Assembly: GCF_001905125.1 (NCBI RefSeq)
Contig: NZ_LWLE01000006.1
Location: forward strand, 59,976-123,975
Source: Streptomyces sp. TSRI0281
GTDB taxonomy: Bacteria; Actinomycetota; Actinomycetes; Streptomycetales; Streptomycetaceae
DNA: 64,000 bases
Reading direction: 5' to 3'
Of the stretch, positions 61,122 through 64,000 are shown in pieces (position 1 is the stretch's first letter; every line of letters starts with the position of its first letter). The notes beneath the pieces are model-generated. The model saw nothing but the letters and a program-made list of their open reading frames with translations. It was not told where the DNA came from and did no database searches. The position numbers and the translations under genes are program-made.

Positions 61122-61966
61122 TGCAATCAGTATCATCCAGCGCCCAAGAGGCCCGGAAGGTCTTGGCTGATCGCCTTCGCGAGTTGGTCAAGGATGCCGG
61201 GCTGGATGGCAAGGATCTCGCGGCCTTGTGCGGCTGGCACCCTTCAAAGGTTTCTCGAATCTCGACAGCGAAGACACAACCGAGTGAGGGCGATATTCGG
61301 TCGTGGTGCCGCGCGTGTGATGCCGAGGATCAAACAGGCGACTTGATCGCCTCACTGCGGGCCGCAGAGGGCACATGGCTGACGTGGCGTCGGCTGGAGC
61401 GCGCGGGACTCAAACGGTCCCAAGAGGAAAGGCTACCGCTGTACCAGCGCACGCGACGTTTCCGTTCGTACAGCGTGTGGGCACTTCCCGGACTTCTTCA
61501 GACCTACCAGTACACCGAGGACGTACTTCGGACGATTCAGCAGCAGCGGGTGCCCGTGGATGACGTGGCCGACGCGGTGGCTGCCCGTATGGAGCGGCAG
61601 CGAGTACTGCACGAGGGACAGCGGGTGTTCGCTTTCCTGATGGAAGAACCCGTTCTCAGGAACACACTCAGCACTGCGGAAGCGCAGGAAGAACAGCTTG
61701 AGCATCTGCTCACTGTAAGTTCTTTTCCTCATGTCAGTCTCGGTGTTGTTCCAATCGTTCAGCGACGCCCTCAACTTCCGGTTGAGAACTTTTGGATCTA
61801 TGACAACACACAAGTAAATGTGGAGTTGGTGTCGGGATACTTGACGCTGACTCAGCCCAGCGAGGTCAAGGCGTACTCGGATACCTACACCAAGCTCGCC
61901 GACATGGCTGTCTACGGTGCGCGTGCGCGTGCCTTGATCTGCAAGGCACGCGACTCGATCGTCTGA
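61121..61966 (+). CDS. DUF5753 (Scr1-like) helix-turn-helix protein
   Basis: 281 aa. HTH at about residues 15-65 (LRELVKDAGLDGKDLAALCG, WHPSKVSRISTAKTQP). DUF5753 region (YSVWALPGLLQTYQYTEDVL, FLMEEPVLRNTLSTAE, and so on). Antitoxin-like regulator of the Scr1 family by similarity. It follows the DUF6879 gene with a one-base overlap, so the genes are one translation unit. Confidence 0.92.
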   Translation: MQSVSSSAQEARKVLADRLRELVKDAGLDGKDLAALCGWHPSKVSRISTAKTQPSEGDIRSWCRACDAEDQTGDLIASLRAAEGTWLTWRRLERAGLKRSQEERLPLYQRTRRFRSYSVWALPGLLQTYQYTEDVLRTIQQQRVPVDDVADAVAARMERQRVLHEGQRVFAFLMEEPVLRNTLSTAEAQEEQLEHLLTVSSFPHVSLGVVPIVQRRPQLPVENFWIYDNTQVNVELVSGYLTLTQPSEVKAYSDTYTKLADMAVYGARARALICKARDSIV

Positions 61967-62054
61967 CTGGTCTGCAATCACGTGCAATCGACTATGAGTT
62001 GAGGTCCTGACCTCCCTAGCGTTGTCGTGATTCAGACGACGTGAAGGGGTCGGC

Positions 62055-62249
62055 ATGAGCGAGCCGCGAACCTCCCCAAGTGCACCGGTCGCCGTTCCGC
62101 TGAGGCTGGATGCCGGATGCCGGATGCCGACGAAGCGTGCGCGGCGCGGTGGCCGATCGGTTCCGGGGTTCGTTGCGGCTGCGGCAAGCGCGCTGCCCGC
62201 ACTGGCCGCGACCGGCCGTCTCCAACTCGGAGCCGGCGAGCTGGGCCGT
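62055..62249 (+). pseudogene. Interrupted small protein with a CxC motif
   Basis: MSEPRTSPSAPVAVPLRLDA leads into the GGATGCC repeats in one frame. In the frame starting at 62117 the sequence MPDADEACAARWPIG, then SGVRCGCGKRAARTGR, reads to a TGA at about 62251. One more copy of GGATGCC would join the halves into one protein of about 66 aa. Either broken or a phase-variable gene. Confidence 0.4.
62108..62128 (+). repeat. Heptanucleotide repeat (GGATGCC)x3
   Basis: Three perfect GGATGCC units at 62108, 62115 and 62122. A copy-number change by one shifts the frame, because 7 is not a multiple of 3. Confidence 0.85.
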
Positions 62250-62322
62250 GACCCACCCCCCACAGCTCCAGTTGATCAGCTACCGCAGGCGCCCCGGCGC
62301 TTGCCCTGTCGAAGGGGTGCGC

Positions 62323-62778
62323 ATGAAAAGGATCGTTGCTCGTGTGTGGAAACTTATTCGCGGGCCTCTGCAATGGCGTGTCCTGTGGTTTGCACACGCC
62401 ACATTCATGGTCGGCGTGACGGGCGTGGTGCGAAACGAACAAGGCCAAGTCCTTTTGCTCAAGCACCGGATGTGGCCCGCCGACCGCCCATGGGGCCTTC
62501 CTACCGGCTACGCCGTCAAGAGCGAGGAATTCCCGAAGACGATCGTTCGGGAAGTTCGGGAAGAGACGGGTCTTGAAGTCGTTCCAGGAAGACTGGTTCA
62601 GGTAACCAGCGGCTACAAGCTGCGCGTGGAAATCGCCTACGAGGCACTTCACACGGGTGGAACTCTCAAGCTCGACGGGTTCGAGATTCTGGAGGCGAAA
62701 TGGTTCAGCCCGGATGCGCTCCCGGAGGGGATGCAAGAGAGTCACGTTCAGCTCGTCAAGGCGGGCTCACCGACGTAG
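62323..62778 (+). CDS. NUDIX hydrolase
   Basis: 151 aa. NUDIX box GYAVKSEEFPKTIVREVREE followed by TGL (G-x5-E-x7-REUXEEXGU) at about residues 65-87. N-terminal helix with a Trp/Leu-rich patch (IRGPLQWRVLWFAHATF), perhaps membrane-associated. Substrate is a nucleoside diphosphate linked to another moiety. ATG 62323 follows GAAGGGG. Confidence 0.88.
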   Translation: MKRIVARVWKLIRGPLQWRVLWFAHATFMVGVTGVVRNEQGQVLLLKHRMWPADRPWGLPTGYAVKSEEFPKTIVREVREETGLEVVPGRLVQVTSGYKLRVEIAYEALHTGGTLKLDGFEILEAKWFSPDALPEGMQESHVQLVKAGSPT

Positions 62779-62837
62779 CGGGACTAGCGCCGAACGAGTC
62801 CATAACCGGCGCGAGGGCAATCGCCGCACTGGAAGCT

Positions 62838-63764
62838 ATGCGTGCCGACGCGTCTCCGCTGACGGGAGAGCACCCCGCTCACATCTTTCGGCCCCTCTCG
62901 GAAATGCTCAGCCGGTGGGCGGCAGACGGGATCGATACCATCCCGTTTCATGCTGGTGTCGAAAATGCCACGCGCCGGTACACCGGGTACGGGCTGGCCA
63001 GGATGCTGCCGCTTGATCGCGTTTGGGTCGGCTGTGACTCTTCGCGTTCCGGTGCCTTCGGCGGATTTCACCACCCGAACCAGGGATACCGGCACTTTCA
63101 GATGGTGGCCGTCATCACCATGTACGGACCCATGGAACGCCGGAATCCCGAGCGCCCCGCGCTGGCCCTTCTCGACCTGCTTCGCGCGTACGCCCATGAC
63201 TGCCTTCACTACGGATCGCGTCGGCGGTATGTGGAAGTGGCAGGCGTACCCGTCCGAACTCAGTATGGAATCAACTACCGCCGGTCAACCGGACAGTCCT
63301 ATTCGGCTGCCGACCAGCACGGAAGTCACCACACCCGCAATATCGGAATCGTCATGGAAGGTGTGTGCGACAAAGAGGCGCGTTCCATCACCCGGCGGAC
63401 GGCAGAGTGCTTCGGCGTGCCGGAGCCCTCGGACATTCTCGGTTCCCTCGCGTTTCGAGACGTGACGGGAACGCTGACGGAAGGGGACGCCGACCGTGCG
63501 GCGGGGCTGTCGGGAAGCGACGAGCAGACGCGATACGCAAAGGCCCTCACCGGCTACGAGAATGGCGTCAATCGTCGCTACGCGCGCTTCCTTGAGGAGT
63601 TCGCACCCGGTGAGGAAGGCGAGTGCCACACACGGCTCCTCGGAGCCGTCATCAGCGGTGACGCGACCGTACTGGGGGCGTGGCTGGACGAGCGGCACGG
63701 CCCGGGGACCTTCACCGGTCTGTTCCGCACGCCGGGGTACTTCGACCCTGCCTCGACCGCGTGA
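62838..63764 (+). CDS. Protein of unknown function
   Basis: 308 aa, cytoplasmic, not assigned to a family. Noteworthy are VWVGCDSSRSGAFGGFHHPN, AYAHDCLHYGSRRRYVEV and SAADQHGSHHTRNIG, which contain several His/Asp/Cys that could bind metal. ATG 62838 (GGAAG nearby) is preferred because the in-frame codons between 62779 and 62837 (CTA, ATA, AGG, GCA) look non-coding; ATG 62700, with GGAGG just ahead but inside the NUDIX gene, is an alternative. Confidence 0.7.
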   Translation: MRADASPLTGEHPAHIFRPLSEMLSRWAADGIDTIPFHAGVENATRRYTGYGLARMLPLDRVWVGCDSSRSGAFGGFHHPNQGYRHFQMVAVITMYGPMERRNPERPALALLDLLRAYAHDCLHYGSRRRYVEVAGVPVRTQYGINYRRSTGQSYSAADQHGSHHTRNIGIVMEGVCDKEARSITRRTAECFGVPEPSDILGSLAFRDVTGTLTEGDADRAAGLSGSDEQTRYAKALTGYENGVNRRYARFLEEFAPGEEGECHTRLLGAVISGDATVLGAWLDERHGPGTFTGLFRTPGYFDPASTA

Positions 63765-63819
63765 GCGGTCTCCCGACGGCCCCGTCCGTGCGCTGCCCCG
63801 TGGCGCATGCCCGCTGGGT

Positions 63820-63918
63820 GTGCTGCGTGTCCTGGTACTCGTCCTCGCCGCGGTCGTGCACCTAGGTGCCTCGCCGCGGCACGGTGCAGACGTACCCGCA
63901 TTCCCGCAGGTGCCGTGA
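63820..63918 (+). CDS. Possible small secreted peptide
   Basis: 32 codons from GTG 63820. VLRVLVLVLAAVVHLGA is a signal-peptide-like hydrophobic run; the rest is short. Streptomycetes have small exported proteins that start this way, but this one could be a chance frame. Weak. Confidence 0.3.
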   Translation: MLRVLVLVLAAVVHLGASPRHGADVPAFPQVP

Positions 63919-63951
63919 GCGACCCCGGAGTGACCCTGTACGCGCCCCGAG

Positions 63952-64000
63952 TCACGCCTTGGCGTCCGGCACCTGCCAGTCCAGCACCTGGCACCAGCAG
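63952..64000 (-). CDS. 3' end of a gene extending beyond the window
   Basis: A minus-strand frame reading CWCQVLDWQVPDAKA ends at TGA (63954-63952). The residue mix looks coding and it is 5'-truncated by the window edge. Unknown product. Confidence 0.35.
   Translation of the reverse strand, partial: CWCQVLDWQVPDAKA

Larger units (their letters stand above)
61967..62322. other. Intergenic region with an interrupted small ORF
   Basis: 356 bp. A possible short gene starts at ATG 62055 (after GAAGGGGTCGGC) but its better-looking continuation is in another frame past the GGATGCC repeats; see the repeat entry. A GTG at 62248 would extend the NUDIX frame upstream by 25 codons; the ATG at 62323 is preferred. 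Confidence 0.45.

Overview
The window is very GC-rich, with strong third-position G/C bias, many GTG starts, overlapping start/stop codons, and typical actinobacterial families (ectABCD, an LAxTG sortase substrate, DUF5753/DUF397 pairs). It is a piece of a Streptomyces chromosome or that of a close relative. From memory, the order cob genes, LAETG protein, amidohydrolase, ect, PBP, dapA/dapD resembles the SCO1850-1920 part of S. coelicolor; this was not checked by alignment. About 60 protein genes or gene remnants are supported. No rRNA, tRNA, CRISPR array or complete insertion sequence was seen.

0.2-6.7 kb: late cobalamin synthesis. A fused ChlI/ChlD-type chelatase subunit, cobO and cobB overlap one another. 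A ZIP metal transporter follows on the other strand, then a single reading frame joining a CobE/CbiG-type domain to a CobC-like PLP enzyme. 6.9-12.7 kb: a second enolase divergent from a MarR regulator, with three evenly spaced operator-like sites between them, then an LAETG-anchored secreted protein, an amidohydrolase and a class V aminotransferase. 12.8-16.6 kb: ectABCD (ectoine and hydroxyectoine) between clear hairpins. 16.7-25.2 kb: a VOC/maleylpyruvate isomerase-like fusion, an old yellow enzyme divergent from its likely MarR regulator, a class V aminotransferase, a FrnE-type thioredoxin-fold protein, a GNAT enzyme, and a membrane Ser/Thr kinase whose 3' end abuts an apparent pectate lyase C-terminal remnant.

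25.4-39.9 kb: P450, DUF1349 protein, ketoglutarate-semialdehyde-type dehydrogenase and IclR regulator; a membrane protein/NarL-type two-component set; a class B PBP; a decayed GntR/IlvD-EDD remnant; an MFS transporter; then an unknown protein coupled to 5-dehydro-4-deoxyglucarate dehydratase, divergent from a uronate dehydrogenase. Read together these encode uronate -> aldarate -> 2-oxoglutarate semialdehyde -> 2-oxoglutarate, with a similar 19-bp element ahead of the semialdehyde dehydrogenase and the dehydratase.

40-57 kb: housekeeping and stress genes: double TerD protein, PhoX-like phosphatase with a PHO-box-like repeat, secreted nuclease, double ABM monooxygenase, phosphodiesterase, DUF4232 lipoprotein, convergent dapA and dapD sharing a CTAG stop overlap, a frameshifted MFS gene divergent from an HxlR-peroxiredoxin fusion, an SMR pump with a TetR regulator, and a polytopic membrane protein.

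57-64 kb: an accessory stretch with less extreme codon use and many small unknown genes: an aldo/keto reductase fragment, an XRE(DUF5753)-DUF397 pair, four small coupled genes, a three-gene cassette ending in DUF6879 and DUF5753 proteins, a NUDIX hydrolase and an unknown protein. This is the part most likely to hold an uncharacterised system.
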